Shown here: piece by piece, positions 1 through 14,000 of the stretch
Layout of the letters: each line of letters opens with the position of its first letter
Numbering within the stretch: the first letter of the stretch is position 1
Source of the DNA: Hemicordylus capensis
Lineage: Eukaryota; Chordata; Lepidosauria; Squamata; Cordylidae
Reading direction: 5' to 3'
NCBI RefSeq assembly: GCF_027244095.1
Contig: NC_069658.1
Span: 263,632,687-263,696,686, forward strand
Length of the DNA stretch: 64,000 nt
Notes under the pieces: model-generated
Seen by the model: only the letters and a program-made list of their open reading frames with translations
The model's database searches: none
What the model was told of the DNA's origin: nothing
Position numbers and translations under genes: made by a program

Positions 1-238
1 CCCTTAAATGCCTGCCTACGAGCTGTAATGGGCTGGATGAGGGATAATAAACTGAAGCTGAATCCAAGCAAAACTGAGGCGCTCGTTATTGGGGGTTGTA
101 ATTTGCAAGATGGAATAGAACTTTCCCAGAAAGAATAGGTTCATAGCTTAGGAGTGCTCTTGGACCCAGGTCTCACCCTGGTGCCTCAGGTTGAGACTGT
201 GGCCAGAAGTGCTTTTTACCAGTTGTGATTGATTCAAC
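1..238 (+). mobile_element. L2/CR1-group LINE reverse-transcriptase fragment
   Basis: The plus strand reads as the C-terminal part of a LINE reverse transcriptase. Recognisable pieces are MGWMRDNKLKLNPSKTE and LGVLLDPGLTLVPQVE, which correspond to the same region in the longer copy at 53.0-54.3 kb. The frame is broken and the element is cut by the window edge. Family assignment is from memory of L2/CR1-type proteins. Confidence 0.8.
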
Positions 239-424
239 AACTCTAAATAGCCTTCTGCTAGAAAGGATTATTATTAATATAATACCATCAGTGTGCATAG
301 TGCTTTACAGAATAACAAGAGAGGCCTCTGCCCTGAGGAGCTTACTTGAAATCTAAAGTTTGACACAGAAGGCAACAGAAAGAGGGGAAGAAAGGCAGGT
401 CAAGGTGCACATTTACATTACATG

Positions 425-605
425 TACATCTATATTTCATTCTTCCTACAAGGAGCCCCGAGTGGTGTACAAGGTTATGTTTAACCTATAACAACCTGTG
501 AGATAGGTTAGGCTAAGAGATATGTGACTGGTCCAGAGTCACCCAGTGAGTTTCATGGCTGAATGGAGATTTGAACTCTGGTCTCCCTGACACTTGAGCT
601 TATTT
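425..605 (-). mobile_element. MIR-like CORE-SINE, antisense
   Basis: Antisense copy of a tRNA-derived SINE found repeatedly in this window (better copies at 3180-3385, 12010-12215 and 20815-21030). Read on the minus strand it gives the body 'gggtgactct..ccag' followed by 'cctaacctatctcacaggtt'. The layout resembles mammalian MIR: tRNA head, core, short LINE-like tail. Confidence 0.6.
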
Positions 606-639
606 ATGTTTCCTATTCAATGATGCTTTCTAAATATCA

Positions 640-1115
640 GATGAGGGCTGGACACTATATGCCAGATGAGGTCTGAATAGCTCCACTTCACTCTGTACTA
701 GTCCAACTTCATCTGCAGTACTGGGTGCTTCACTTTAAGAAGGATATAGGCAAGCTGCAATGGGTTCAGAGCAGGACAGTGAAAATGATCAAGTATGGAA
801 AACAAACCCTATGAGGAAAGGTTTAAGGAACTGGGTGTGTTTTACCTGGAGTAGAAGATATTGTGTGAGACAAGATAGCACTCTTCAAATACCTGATGAG
901 AACAAAAACTTGTTCTCTATTGCTCCAGAGGGCAAGACTAGATCTAATGGACTTAAGTTACAAAAGATATTTTGGTTGAACATTAGATAAACGTCTTATC
1001 ATAAGAGCAGATTGACAATGAAATCATTTACTGGGGCAGGGTGCCTCTATGTTGCTGGAGAGGTCTTCAAGCAGAAGCTGGACAGCCATCTGTTGGGGAT
1101 GCTACCCCAAGATCC
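640..1115 (+). mobile_element. CR1-like LINE 3' fragment
   Basis: Translated pieces on the plus strand include LQWVQSRTVKMIKYGK and ALFKYLMR, with further decayed sequence. They correspond to the C-terminal end of CR1-type ORF2 (the LEKVQRRATKMIKGLE and RGDLI regions). Several frame breaks; inactive. Confidence 0.65.
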
Positions 1116-1808
1116 TCAGAGGAAGTGCAGGGTGCAAATACAACTAAATAAATACAGTTCCACATGCTGCAGGGTCCCCGCCCTCTCCAGAGCTGTCCCA
1201 GGTGCTGAATAGCCCCATCCTGGGTTCCATCTCTTGGTCATAGACTATAACACAATGTTGATAATGGCCTTCATTCTTATTGATGGATTTGTGTGAAAGC
1301 TCTCAGACAGGAGAAAGTGCCACGTGTTCAGTAACCTTCATTGAGGTTCTGCCATAGGTAAATAATCTGTCAGTGTATAATTAGCTGATCGAATAAAACC
1401 AGCCAAACATGTTTTGACCAGTCGACAGCCTTAATGCATATTTATTTCTATTCATTTAAAAATGTGTGTTCTGCTTTATGGCAGCCTTAATAAAAGACTG
1501 TCAGAGTGGCTATAAACATCACTGCAATAAAATCACATTCAAGACTAGTATCAGGGACAGAAACCACACTCAGGAAATTTGCTGCCTTCACTGATTCCTA
1601 GTGATTGTTGCCCTTTGGCCACCACTTTCCAGGTAGCATCTTCTACTGAGGGCCTTGTTGTCAAGGAAGTGGGGCTCAGCGGCTGAAATTTTGCTCAGCC
1701 ATTGATGGAGGCCAATTGACCTTTAATAGCAGTTGCTTGTATATAATGTACTAATGTCTCAGCAGGATTTTTACTATAGAGATCGTAACGATTGTCTTTC
1801 TCCCTCAG
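1116..1808. other. 5' flank of ZNF692, no recognised gene
   Basis: No coding exon or named repeat is visible. The stretch ends in a good acceptor (polypyrimidine 'tctttctccctcag', AG at 1807-1808). The first coding exon therefore probably joins to an untranslated exon farther upstream, not located here. Confidence 0.5.
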
Positions 1809-1823
1809 TGGGGCAGCTTTGAG

Positions 1824-2014
1824 ATGATGGATCATGGGCGCCAGGGCCGCCAGCGGACCTCTGAAACCATTCGCAAACAAAAACGGAAGGAACTGGACGC
1901 CCGGCGCAGCAAGTGCCGCATCCGTATTGGCAGTCACCTGGAGCAATGGTGCCAGCTTAAGGAACAACTGGGGTTTTCCTTGCACTCCCAGCTTGCCAAG
2001 TACCTACTCGACAG
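1824..2014 (+). CDS. ZNF692: ZNF692 coding exon 1
   Basis: Starts at the first of two adjacent ATGs ([10 protein letters not shown]). The exon itself begins at 1809, after an acceptor, so 15 nt of 5' UTR are present. It encodes a Lys/Arg-rich segment and the conserved [20 protein letters not shown] block. Donor CGACAG|GTAAGA at 2015 leaves two bases (AG). The second ATG could equally be used. Confidence 0.92.
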
Positions 2015-5000
2015 GTAAGAATGGATGTGTTCGTAACTAGGGGTGTGCACAAACCACGGTTCGGAGCTGTGGGGAGGGGAGCGGGGAGTGGGTGCTTTAA
2101 GAAAGAGAGCAGGTCCTTACCTGCTCTCTGCTGCTCCATGCAGCTTCCTGTTGGGGCAGTGCTCGGCACAAGTACCCCTGCGTGGTGCCAGCACGCACAT
2201 GGTGGGCGCCATGTGAGTGCCGGTGCTGTGCGGAGCACCACCCCAGCAAGAAGCTGCATGGGGCACCAGAGAGCAGGTAAGGACCTTCTCTCCTCTTTCT
2301 TAAAGCTCCCGCTCCCCTCCCCATGGTGCTGAACCGTGGTTCGTGCACACCCCTATTTGTAACATTTCTATTTCAACTCTTTCCCAGCCATCCTTCTGGT
2401 TCTTTGCTAGCTTTGTCTCAATGTTAACTAAAGACAAGCATTAAATGTGCACACATTTAGGCAATCTGAGATGTGCAGAGGATTGCAGGACATGGCCTTA
2501 GAGCAGGGGTTCTCAACGTTGGGTCTCCAGATGTTATTGGACTTCAGCTCCCATAATCCCCTGCCCCAGTGGCCTTTAGTTGGGGATTATGGGAGTTGAA
2601 GTCCAATAACATCTGGGGACCCAACGTTGAGAATCCCTGCCGTAGAGGACAAGCTTTCTGAAACAAAAGCCGGTCTTGGTCTGGTCCATACCTGGATGGG
2701 TGACTTTCTGGGAACCCCATGTATGCTGCCTTGAGTTTCATGGTGGAAGAAAGGTGGGATATAAAATAAGTAACTACCCGCTTTCCCTCTGTAGGAAATA
2801 TGGCAGTCCTGCAAAAGTGGGAGCAGAAAGGAATATGAGATACTGATAAGACAAGCTACTCTCAGCATCAGCATCCACCCACACCCCAGTCTGTGTGATA
2901 TGGAGCTAATGATTTGGATCTACCTCAGAAAGTTATTGCCTGGTTTCAGTGTGATGCTAGACTTGTGTTTAAAAATAAAATTACCTATGCAGGGTTCCAG
3001 ATAATATTTAAACTAGATTGCTAGCACTTGCATATACAATGCCAGCAGGTTCTCCATCTGGGGCTACAACTCCATCACTAGTCACAGCTATTACTGGGGA
3101 TGATGGGAGTTGTAGTCCAGCAACAGCTGGAGAGCCTCAGGTTGGCCACCCCTGCTCTAAAGGATTATATAAATTACTACTGCTCGCATCTATGTCCCAC
3201 TCTTCCTCAAAGGAGTTCAGTGCAGCATACATAGGAGACCCTATCTTACCTTCACAACAACCCTATGAGGTAGGTCAGGTTGAGAGAGCATGAGAGGCCA
3301 AGGTCACCTTCCTGATTGAGCTGGGATTTGAATGTGGATCTCCCACTTCTAGTCCAGTATTCTAACCACTACACTGCACTGCCTTTAATAATGTAGTTGC
3401 ATGCTGAAAGTATTATTGACAACATGCAACTCCATTTCTCCTGCCCCTTCTCTTTGTCATGCAGATACAGCTCCCAAGGCTGCACACTGAAAGCAGGTAA
3501 GAGCCCTTGCAAGTTGTCTGGAATTAGAAGAAAACTTGTATTAATATTAATTTTATACCAGCTTTGCAGGTAAGTGCAATAACTTTTCTTTTCTACAATA
3601 TCGCCTGCCCACATGGATGAATGTTTGTGTTTATCATGGTAGCTTGAGTGATACTATTTTCTTGGAGCAAGTGGACAAGGGGACAATTGCAAGGTAACTC
3701 AAAGACTGCCCTAAATGCTGTTTAAGAAGCGCAAGAATGGATTTTCATGTTCAAAGAAGAGCAAGCGTAGCAGTCCTTCTGGGACTGTACCCCTTTCAAG
3801 AGCAAGCGGAAAATCTCGTCACTGATTGCTCCATCATATAAACAGTGTGTGTGGCATGTGCATGTGAGAGAGAATTATGAGAGAGAGTAGCTTCCCCTTA
3901 AAACTCAGACTAACAGATCTCCAGTGGGTGGTCCTTCCATGAGACAAGGTGAGGTGGTTGCTTCAAGCAGCAGGTCATTGGTGGCCAGATTCCCCCAGCT
4001 GCCCACCGCCACCACACCTGCCTTCTGACACCACTGCTTGGGAAAAGGGAGGGGGACAGTATCTGGCACCCTGGCTCTGGCACAGAGATGTCTTGAGCTG
4101 CCACTGCAAATATCTAATTGATCTTATTCATTCTCTCTCTCTCTCTCCCCCCCCCTCTCTCCCTCTCCCTCTCTCCCCCTGCCTCCGCAGGACAGGATAG
4201 TTCCAATGTTGTCCCCAACCCCTTTCCCGCCGATGCTCTGCAAAACCTTGTTGTCCTTTCCCACAATCACAGCCAGGAATGTGGCTTCATCCCTGACGTG
4301 AAGTCCTCCTTGCTGGAGCAGAAGGGAGTCCCAGGCAGCATGGTATGGGAGTGCCTGGCTGGTCACACCTTCTCTTGGAGCCCCCCCACCCCACAGACCT
4401 GCACGCCGCCCACGCCGCCCCCCCACAAGGCAGCCTCCCGGTGCGGAGAGGAGAAAGCCGTGAGTGCCCAGCCCAGCCCCCCACCTTCCCCCATCATCAG
4501 ACGCCGGCGCTCCCTCCGCAGGGCAGCAGCCGCCCATGCCTTTTCCTTAGCGCTTGCTTCCGACTCACCATGTCCAGTGGACGAGGCGGAGCCGCCTGCC
4601 CGAGAGGATGGGGAGGGCAGTGCGGAGAGAGAGAGAACCGCATGCATGTCTCCCGCCGGCAGCGGAACGGGCCTATGCGAGGAGGCAGAGTTGCTGAGTG
4701 GCAACGACACGCAGACAGGTGAGGGAGCCAGCAGGCCGGAGGAGGCGGGAGTGAAGTCCCCCAGCCAGAAAGATGAGGGCTCCATTTTGGCTGAGGATTG
4801 GAGGGGGTTGAAAGGGCGTGTCTGGAGTGCTGTATTGGGATTCGAGGCTCAATTCTAGGGTGCACCTAAATATCTGGTCAATCAGTGTAATAGTAGGCAC
4901 AGGTAAGATACTTAATAAGCAAACACTGTAGGAATCTTCACAACCATGATCATGCTACAGTTTTGGACACTGTAGCAAGTAGAATTAGATTAGAACGTAA

Positions 5001-8000
5001 TCTCTTCATGGATTTGGGGAAATTGGGAACAAAGGAATCTGCCTTATATCCAGTCAGATCATTGATCTCTCTTACCCAGTGCTGTCTAGTTTGACTCCCA
5101 GCAGTTCTTGGGTGGAGCTCTTTCTCGCCAGCTGCTGTCTGAACCAGAAGCTGGGGCTGCCAGTGATTCAACCTGGGACCTTTCTGCAAATAAAACATGT
5201 GCCCTGCCACTGAGCCATGGCGACTCTCCAAAATGAAAGCCTGCTGCAGTCAGTTTCCACGAGGTGTTCAGAAACCACAGGGGAACTCAGGGGGCATATT
5301 ACTGCTGCCCGATTTACCCCTTCCCTCCTTTCTGGTCAAACTACTGAGCAGCGATTAGTAAATCTGGCTGGCCTGATTTCAGATCTGAGTTACATAACTG
5401 ACAACCTGCTTTTCTGGAAGCCGATACAGACCGCATTGGCAGTGACAAGTTTGCTATTCTTGCAAAATAAGAGACATAGTGGCTGGTGGAACAACAGAAT
5501 GGAAGGAGGGTGGCGGGGGGGATACCTGGAATATGGGTGGGCTGCGGCTAGTGGCAAGGAAGCTTGTAAAGAGTTCCTGCGTGGGTAGGCAAGAAGCTGC
5601 GAAGAAGCCTCCCCGACCCGACCTCGTTTACCAACTCCTGAATCTCTTCTTCCTCCCCTACATCTTTCAGTGCCTTCAAATTTACACTCATGGTCTTAGG
5701 CCTGTCGCCAGAAATTTTGTAATGAGGAGGCTTAAGGGGAGAGGGAATCCTTGCAGAACAGCCAGAACACGAATATAGGTAGCATATGTTTTGTGAAGTT
5801 ACTTAACAGTATCCTATACTAATACAGTGAAATGTAATTTTGTGACATTTGAAAGACAAGGGCCTACTGTTGGTTAATTAGCTCAAGGCTTTTGCAGTCA
5901 TTGGCCAGACCGAGCACTGGAAAGCAGGAGTAAGTTGACTTCTTAGTGAGCAGCTGAGTCAAATATTGTCTGCATGCTTTTCCTTATTACGCCATAGGTA
6001 AAAGGGCTAGACTTAACTACTTTACTTTAATGAAAGCTAAACATTCCGAGAGGAGGCCTGGAATATATCCGAGGGGCCCTGCCCACCCTTTCACACATAT
6101 TATGTTCAACAGTCGTACGAGTGTACAGTGTACACAGATACGGATCTGTACACAGTCACAGCCATTCACATGTTATGCTGAACACAGGTACAGAAGTACA
6201 CTTCCTACCTGCACCATGCATTTGAAGGGCCTGTATCCCTTCAAATGCAGGTTCACTTCTAAAATGAACACAGATACAGCCATTCACACAAACACATGTA
6301 CAAGAGTACAGACATCTGTACACTTGTACAGCATAATGTCTGAACTGGGCTTGTGTTGCATTGCCTTCTGATTGTAAAGCTTATCGTAAAGCTGATCTCT
6401 ACAACCATAAGAGCTAGAAACATGCCGCCTTAAAAATGAAAGCTGGAGTCTCCAGAATCAGGGAGCCTTGATGTATAGTCTTGCAAGAAAGTCCACAAAT
6501 ATTATTGGACTACAAAAACAGTTGCTCCCCTCCCTGCCTGCCCACACATAAACCCAGGGGGTCGGGAGAGGATCTGCCTTTCAGTTTATATAAGTTTTTC
6601 TGCCTGGTCATCTGGAGGTAATTCTTATTCTCAAAAAGTGATCAAGCAAGTGGCTGCTAAAAACAAACAACCCCACTCATCTTTATTTAAGAAATAAACT
6701 AAAACAAGGTTACTGCATGCCCATAAGTATACAGTACTTCAGTTGCAATGGAGCCCTTGATGTCCTGCTTCTTTTGTGTCACTGCATGATGACTGGCTGG
6801 ACTTCCCCTAATTTGCCCAATTTACAGTCCTACTGATTGTGTTCTGTAGCTCCATCACCCAGGATCTGATGGTTCCATGTTTTCTCTTGCAACAGCACCC
6901 TCAGATGAGATTCCAGGTAGCACAGAAATTCTGGGGCCTGAAAGGTAAGTTTCTTCCTTTGTTCCTCTCTGAGGCAGTGTCCATAGCTTCAGCAATGAGA
7001 TCCATTTGGGATCGGCCCTCCTCCGTTTCTGGTCAAGCATGCAACCTTCCTCAGATAATTGCACTCAGGAGCAACTGGTTCTTCCTTTTTCCATCACAAA
7101 CTGACTGTGCACTGCTGATTGGCTAACCCTTCTGGCATTCATGAAGTCCGTCCCCACCCCCCAGCCTGGAGCATGTTTCAGGCTGAAAAAAATCCATTAA
7201 AGTGTGTGTATGGTGGGGGGAGACACCAAATATATGTTGGATAAACATGCTAGATACCTTAATATAAGCACCTTTTTCATTAACAAAAGAAGTGCAAGAT
7301 AGCTTACCATTTGAATAAGACAAGCTACTAAGTGTTTGAAGGAAAGGCCATCTTTAACACTTTCATTCCCTTTTACTGTAGTATAGAAAAAAAATAGCCT
7401 CAGAAAATAAGCAGGCACCCTTCATTTGCTATTTAAATTGATCAACCAATCTGCAATTGATTAATCTTCTGATTAAAATGTGCAGCCCTAATAAAAACAC
7501 AACTCTGATGTTAAGAACATAAGAACAGCCCTGCTGGATCAGGCCCAAGGCCCATCTAGTCCAGCATCCTGTTTCACACAGTGGCCCACCAGATGCCGCT
7601 GGAAGCCACAGGCAGGAGTTGAGGGCATGCCCTCTCTCCTGCTGTTACTCCCCTGCAACTGGTACTCAGAGGCATCCTGCCTTTGAGGCTGGAGGTGGCC
7701 TATAGCCCTCCAACTAGTAGCCGATTGTAAACCTCTCCTACATGAAGTTATCCAAGCCCTTCTTAAAGCCATCCAGGTTGTTAGCTGTCTCCACATCTTG
7801 TGGCAGAGAATTCTACAAGTTGATTATGCGTTGTGTGAAAAAGTACTTCCATTTGCTGGTCCTAAATTTCCTGGCAATCAATTTCATGGGATGACCCCTG
7901 GTTCTAGAGTTATGTGAGAGGGAGAAGAATTTCTCTCTCTCCACTTTCTCCACACCATGCATGATTTTATAGACCTCTATCATGTCTCCCTGCAGTCGTC

Positions 8001-11000
8001 TTTTTTCTAAATAGCCCCAGGTGTTGTAGCCTTGCCTCATAAGGAAGGTGCTCTAGGCCCCTAATCATCTTGGTTGCCCTCTTCTGCACTTTTTCCAGTT
8101 CTACAACTGGATTGTAGAACTGTATAACTCTGTATACTGTATAACTCTGATTGCAGAAGCTGGAATCGATAACAGGAGAATGGCCCCCCTACTATGCCCA
8201 TGGGCTTCCTAGGGCATATCTCTGGCCATGGTTGGGCTAAATGGATCTCTTGTTGCAGTTATTATGTTAAATTACATACAGGGCTACCTCATAGAGTTAG
8301 GCCATTGACTTTTCTAGCCAAGTATGGTCAACACTGGTGAGCAGCAGCTGTCTGCGATTTCAGACAGAGGGTCTTTCCCGGACCTACCTGGAGGTGCCAG
8401 GGATTAAACTGGGACCTTTTGGACACCAGAGCATGTGCTCTGCCACTGAACTAATGCTTAGATTGCATTAAAGAGCCATAGATAGAGATTAGAAAGCTTT
8501 TGGGGACACTTTTGAGAAAAACTGGCTGATATGTTAGATGGTAGACATTTTCCAGCCTTTCAAGCAGCAAGGGGTGGAACTAGGTAAACTGGGATCCATT
8601 TCAGGTCAAAAGATTTTGTGCTCTGCACCCTTTCCTCACATTTTAAAAATGCTTTCTGCAGCACTTTGCTCCCACCAGAGGGGAAGCCTGAAGTAGTGCC
8701 TGACCAAGCAGAAGAAGAAGAGGGAGAGGATTTGGCAGAGGAAGACAACCTGGCATATACAGATGACCTGCGAGATGAGACTTATCAACCTTCCCTCGAC
8801 AGGTAAATGTTGTTTAGGAAGCATCCGGAGAGCAGCTGAAAACTATTGGATAAATTCATAGAATGGGATCTGTCAACAGAAGCAGTATGTTACTGAACAC
8901 CCAATGCTAGGGAGCAATAACCAGGGAGGGCTAATACCTTCAAGCCTGCTTGTGAGCTTCCTGGAGACATCTGGTTGGCCACATTAGGAAGCAGGATCCT
9001 GGACTTGATTCACCTTGGGTCAGAGCCTCCTGGACTCTCTTTATGGTATGCAAGTCCAGTTTCTAATGCAGTGCTGAGGCATGAGAAGCAGGTGCCTAGA
9101 ACTCAAGAAACCTTTTTGCAGCCTTGTAGTGTGACAAGGGACCATTCTGGGATGAAGTGTAAACTTGAGGGACTCTCATTCTTCCATTCCCCTTCAGAAT
9201 GACCACATGGATATCCAGACACTGTGTGAACTGGGCTAAGTGGGAACTGATGAACTTGATTTAATGTAGCGTTGGCCAAGTGTGCCAAACGTTGGCCAAA
9301 GCAGGAGAGAGGGCTGCTCTACTTGTATGACAAGACAGCCTCCATATCTTGCAATCGTTTTGCCTCCTACTTTCTGAGTCAAGGAGCATGCAGCTGTACA
9401 GTGCCAAAGAGGCAGGCAGGAGTGCCGGCCTGACTCCATGCCATGACCAAGCCTACACATTCTCTTAATCTTCCCCAGGTGGATTGCGGATATCGTGCTC
9501 CTCAAATATGTTCCATTTGTGGCATGCACGCTGCAGGCGGGATATTCATGATGACATGGATAGTACTCGAAAGCTTGCCTGTTGCCTACATTGCCATATT
9601 TTAGGCACCAGACAAAGGTGTCTAAAATACAATATATACTTATATATAGGTGCTCTTTTATTATCCCAGGTCTTTTAGAATAACCAGCTACTGTCCAGAC
9701 TAAATTCCTTATGAGGTCTCACTGAAATTAATGGGGCATGTTAGTCATGACTAATGTGCTCCATTAATTTCAGTGGGACTGCTCACGAGGAGCCACCTAA
9801 TGGTGCAGTGGGGAAATGCTTGACTAACAAGCAGAAGGTTGCCAGTTCAAATCCCCGCTGGTACTATTTCGTGCAGCAGCGATATAGGAAGATGCTGAAA
9901 GGCATCATCTCAGACTGCGCAGGAGGAGGCAATGGTAAACCCCTCCTGTATTCTACCAAAAGAAAACCACAGGGCTCTGTGGGTGCCAGGAATTGAAATC
10001 AGCTTGATGGCACATTTTACCTTTACACATGAGGAACTGAGTCAGCCATTGTTTTTCATGCTGTTTTAACCATTGTTCTAGTGCACTGTTCCCTCTAACA
10101 GGGATTCCCAGATGTTGTTGACTACAACTCCCATAATCTCCAAGCAAAAGCCATTGCAGGTGGGGATTCTGGGAATTGTGTCAACAACATCTGGGAATCC
10201 CTGTTAGAGGGAACACTGTTCTAGTGTTTAAATCTACTGTTGTTTTTAATCTGTAATTGTTACGTTAATGACTTACTGCACACACAATAACAACTGAGAC
10301 ATCTTCTAAATAAATAGCATAGTGTATATTACAATGTAGTATAGTAATATACATATAGTAATGCTGGCTTCAATCTGCAAATACTGCTTGGTTTGCTATT
10401 GGTTAACATACCTTCAGTGGACCAGGCACTGTGTGGCCATCACCTCTGTGTCTCACTTTCATCCAGGGATGGCAAACTGCAAAGATACCAGAATCTGGTC
10501 AAGTGCTGCAAGAGGTCTGCGAAAGAGGATCAGCCACCTAGTGAAATATGCCCCACTGACCACAGCCCTTCTGAGGAGAAAGGTGGTGGAGCAGGGTGAG
10601 GGAGCAAATAAGCAAGAAAGGAGGGGCAGAGGGAACTGGTCTCTGTCGATCTGAACCAGAAAGCAACTATGTCGTCTTCTGGTCACAAAACGGAGGCTGA
10701 CATTTAACAAGAAAACTTCAGAATGGCAGCAAAACAATAAGGTTGTTTACATGACCTTTTGCTGGGCTGGGGGGCACGAGTTGGGGGAAGGCAGGCGAGC
10801 ACCTCCCTCCCCTCCCGGATGATTTGGTGGTGATGCCCACCACGCGGCTCGCACACCCATATGATTGGTGCTGTTGTGAGCCATGCAGTGTTCTGAAAGC
10901 CAGGAAAATGCATCCTGGCCTCCAGATAGCCAACAGCATATTGTGCGACGAGTGCAGTGCATTGAGAGATTCCCCCATGAATTGGGCGCTCTAGGCGCCA

Positions 11001-14000
11001 GGATCTGTGTCTGCTTGGGCTGCTGCAGCCCAGGCATATACACTACCTTGTACCTGTGTAGCATCGCGCGCTTGCATCCTTTTACCCAGGTAAAAATCTC
11101 GGGCTACACAGGGAGGCAGCTCCAGGATCAGCCTTGATCCCGGCACTTCACACAAGTACTGTGTGAAGTCTGGTCTGGCTGCGTGTGTGAACAGCCTCTA
11201 AATGTGAGACGTGAGACATGTGGAGTGTCTTGCAATGGTTTTTTTCTGCAGCTGTGGGGGACTCTGGGGCAATGTCTCCTTGACATTTCCCCTTCAATCT
11301 GTTTGCCTGATCAAAACCACATGCACAAAAACCAAAAACCTGTCAGGATGTACTTTGTGTGTCTCCAGCATCGCATATGGTTTGGCCCTGTTTGTGTCTG
11401 ATGTAGCTGATGCAGGACTTTTGCCCTTTCCCTCATGGAATGATGAGGTCATGGCTATCAAACCATATTATGTGTAGTATATAATGCCTGCTGAAGAGCT
11501 GCCTTTTTTTTTTTTTTTTTTTGCCATGCACAGCCTTGTGATTGTTGCAGTATACCTTGAGACTGGCTCAGCACCACTCTTGGCTCAGCCTATGTTCCAG
11601 CTCACCATTTACTGGAAAACCTTGCAAATCTTGACACGCAAAGGATATCCAGGCTATATAGAAACATGACAAGCCGCAGCAATGTGAAAGGGGCAACGGC
11701 GACTTTGCTGCATTACTGCCATAACAAAATGATTGTGTGAACTGGCCACGAGTTGTGTGGGGTGTGTGCATGCAGTTTTGATCAGGAAAATAGACCGAAG
11801 GGAAATGTTAAGGACTCCGAAGGGCTGTGGTCAGGCTCCCTACTTCATACTGAAGAGCTGAACCCCATAGACCAAGTATCTCTTTTGTGGATGGCACATA
11901 GAAAGTGGCATGTAACTCACAACTTGCAGAATCAGGAGTAAAATTGCATCAGGGTTGGTTTTGCCTCCTAGATGACCAAAGCAGCTGCTGTAACTAATAA
12001 TATAATATGTTACGTGTCTATCCTACACTTCCTCTGAGGAGTTCAGGTGGCATACAGGGTTCTCCCACCGATGCCCTCACAACAAATCTGTAAGGTAGAC
12101 TAGACAGAAAGATAGTGACTGGCCAAGGGTATCTCATGAGCTTCATGGCTGAATGGGGATTTGAACCCAGGTCTCTCAACTCTTAGTCCAGCATCCTAAC
12201 CACTGCACCAGATGGATTCTCTCTAAGGCTGCCACCATTAATCAGATAAGCCTCTGCCCCTTCTAGCTTCCTGCTACTTTTCAAGTTGGTTGCTTCTGAC
12301 AATTTGAGGGAACACTCTTCTTCTTTATACTTACCAAGCATATATTTTCTTGTACAGCTGCAAGAAGCGGGCACAGGCTGCAGATGAAGATGTAGCCCAG
12401 ATTGGCCCAAAAAGAATCAGGTGGGTGCCTCTTTGTTGGCTTGTCAACCCTGAAAGGAACACGATTAGCCTACTAAGAGCTGACCTTTGGGCAGAAGGTC
12501 TTGGAGGCATGGCATAAGACCTCTGATTCACAGCCTGATTGGGGAGCGAGGGGGAATGGTAATGGTGGGCCACTGAACCCCTTCACAGTTCTGTGGACTT
12601 TTTACTGTTATGATAACCCCTGCTAACTGGGCAAAGAGGCACGTTTTAAAGTGGAGAGCAACTGGCCCCATCCAACCCCAACACAGCATCTTTCCAGTAT
12701 CTGTTGCTGGTGTCTGCCTTGTGGTTCTTTTTAGACTGTGAGCCCTTTGGGGACAGGGGACCATCTTCTCCTTATTATCCTTTTTCTATGCAAACTGCCT
12801 TGAAAACTTTTTTGTTGTTGACAAGTGGTACAGATCGAGAATCCTTTATCCGGACTCCCAAAATCTGGAAAGCTCCATAATCCGGACACTACGCCGAGAA
12901 AACAAACAAACCCCGCTTGTATTTTCCACTTGGATTCTTGACCTGTAGCTTCAACCACTCACAAAGCCCCCAAACCAATCCCAGCCCCAACTCAGCAGCT
13001 AACCGTAGCAAAGCAGCAAAAAGCCCCCAAATTAAGCAGCACCTGCAACTCACAGAGAGGCAAAGCGGCACCCGGGGCTCCATCTGCAATGGCGCTCCAA
13101 ATGGTGGGGGCAGGGGGAAGAGCCCCCCTTCCGGGTGAAGCCAAGCCGGTTTTGTGAATGCGATTGCACTGCCACTCACACGCTTCTCAAGCCAGTCTGT
13201 GAGAGGGGAAGTGGGAAGGAGCTTGGCTGGAAGGCGGGAAGGAACTTCAGGGATTGTTAGAGCGGGGAAACCAGTAACCTTTCATGCCCAAGATATCTCA
13301 TTTATGAACATATTCCGAAATCCGGAACACCTTTGGGCCCAAGCAGTCCAGATAAAGGATTCTCGACCTAGAAAGAAAGAAAGATTATTAGTAATAATGA
13401 GTCTGGAGCTGGAGATTTGATGAGTTCACGCTTTTCTCTCCCTCCCAACTTTGCCTTTCTCCACAGGAAGGCAGCCAAGCGAGAAATCCTCCTCTGCGAT
13501 TATGATGGCTGTGGGAAGATTTTCTCCAACCGCCAATACCTGAACGTGAGTGATGATGGGACCGTAGTGGGAAGTGCTGCCCTGTCCCCAGGTGCAGAGA
13601 GGGGGCGATCGGCGTCCTGCTCTGCCAACAGGCCTGGCTCCTGAAGCCTTCAGTTCAAGGCTCCTTAGACCATCAGGCAGGGCATCCCCACTCCCAGGGC
13701 TGCTGTTCCAAGTGACCGCTGGCCTGGCTGCTGTGCTCTCTTCTGGCACTGCATATTTGCAAGAGTATAAGAACCTTGCAGACCAGCTACTCCATTATCC
13801 TGTATCCCACGGTGGGCAGCCAGATGCCCCCAAGAAGCCCACAAGCTGAGCTGAAAGGCAGTAAAAGTCTGCTGATGTTGCCCCGCCCCCCCGCCCCCAC
13901 CTAGTCTTCAGTGGAAGGCTGCCTCTGAATCTGGAGGCTCCATATAGCCATCATGACTCGTAGCCATTGGAAGACGGATCCTGTAGAATCAGCTTGGATT

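Larger units (their letters stand above)
4719..6895 (+). other. ZNF692 intron 3
   Basis: Holds an antisense tRNA-headed SINE (about 5000-5215) and a partly palindromic block (about 6080-6350). Nothing else recognised; no further exon is needed by phase. Confidence 0.7.
6945..8661 (+). other. ZNF692 intron 4
   Basis: Mostly repeats: an antisense CR1-like LINE (7512-8105) and an antisense tRNA-headed SINE (8275-8465). The remainder shows nothing recognisable. Confidence 0.7.
8803..10466 (+). other. ZNF692 intron 5
   Basis: Holds a Sauria-type SINE (9790-10022) and a hAT MITE (10084-10218). The remaining sequence is unrecognised. Confidence 0.7.
10596..12357 (+). other. ZNF692 intron 6
   Basis: Contains a non-autonomous DNA element (about 10738-11198), a T-homopolymer (11503-11522) and an antisense MIR-like SINE (12010-12215). 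Confidence 0.65.

Noticed and set aside
4201-4718. Joining exon 1 of ZNF692 straight to 4201
   Set aside because: Phase would fit, but the acceptor is poor and it omits the conserved RYSSQGC segment supplied by the 32-nt exon.
4124-4865. Several long open stretches on the minus strand over ZNF692 exon 3
   Set aside because: Shadows of a GC-rich coding exon on the plus strand; no domain on the minus strand.
8679-8802. Alternative exon 5 start at the CACCAG acceptor
   Set aside because: Wrong phase with exon 4; gives an early stop. The acceptor at 8661 fits.
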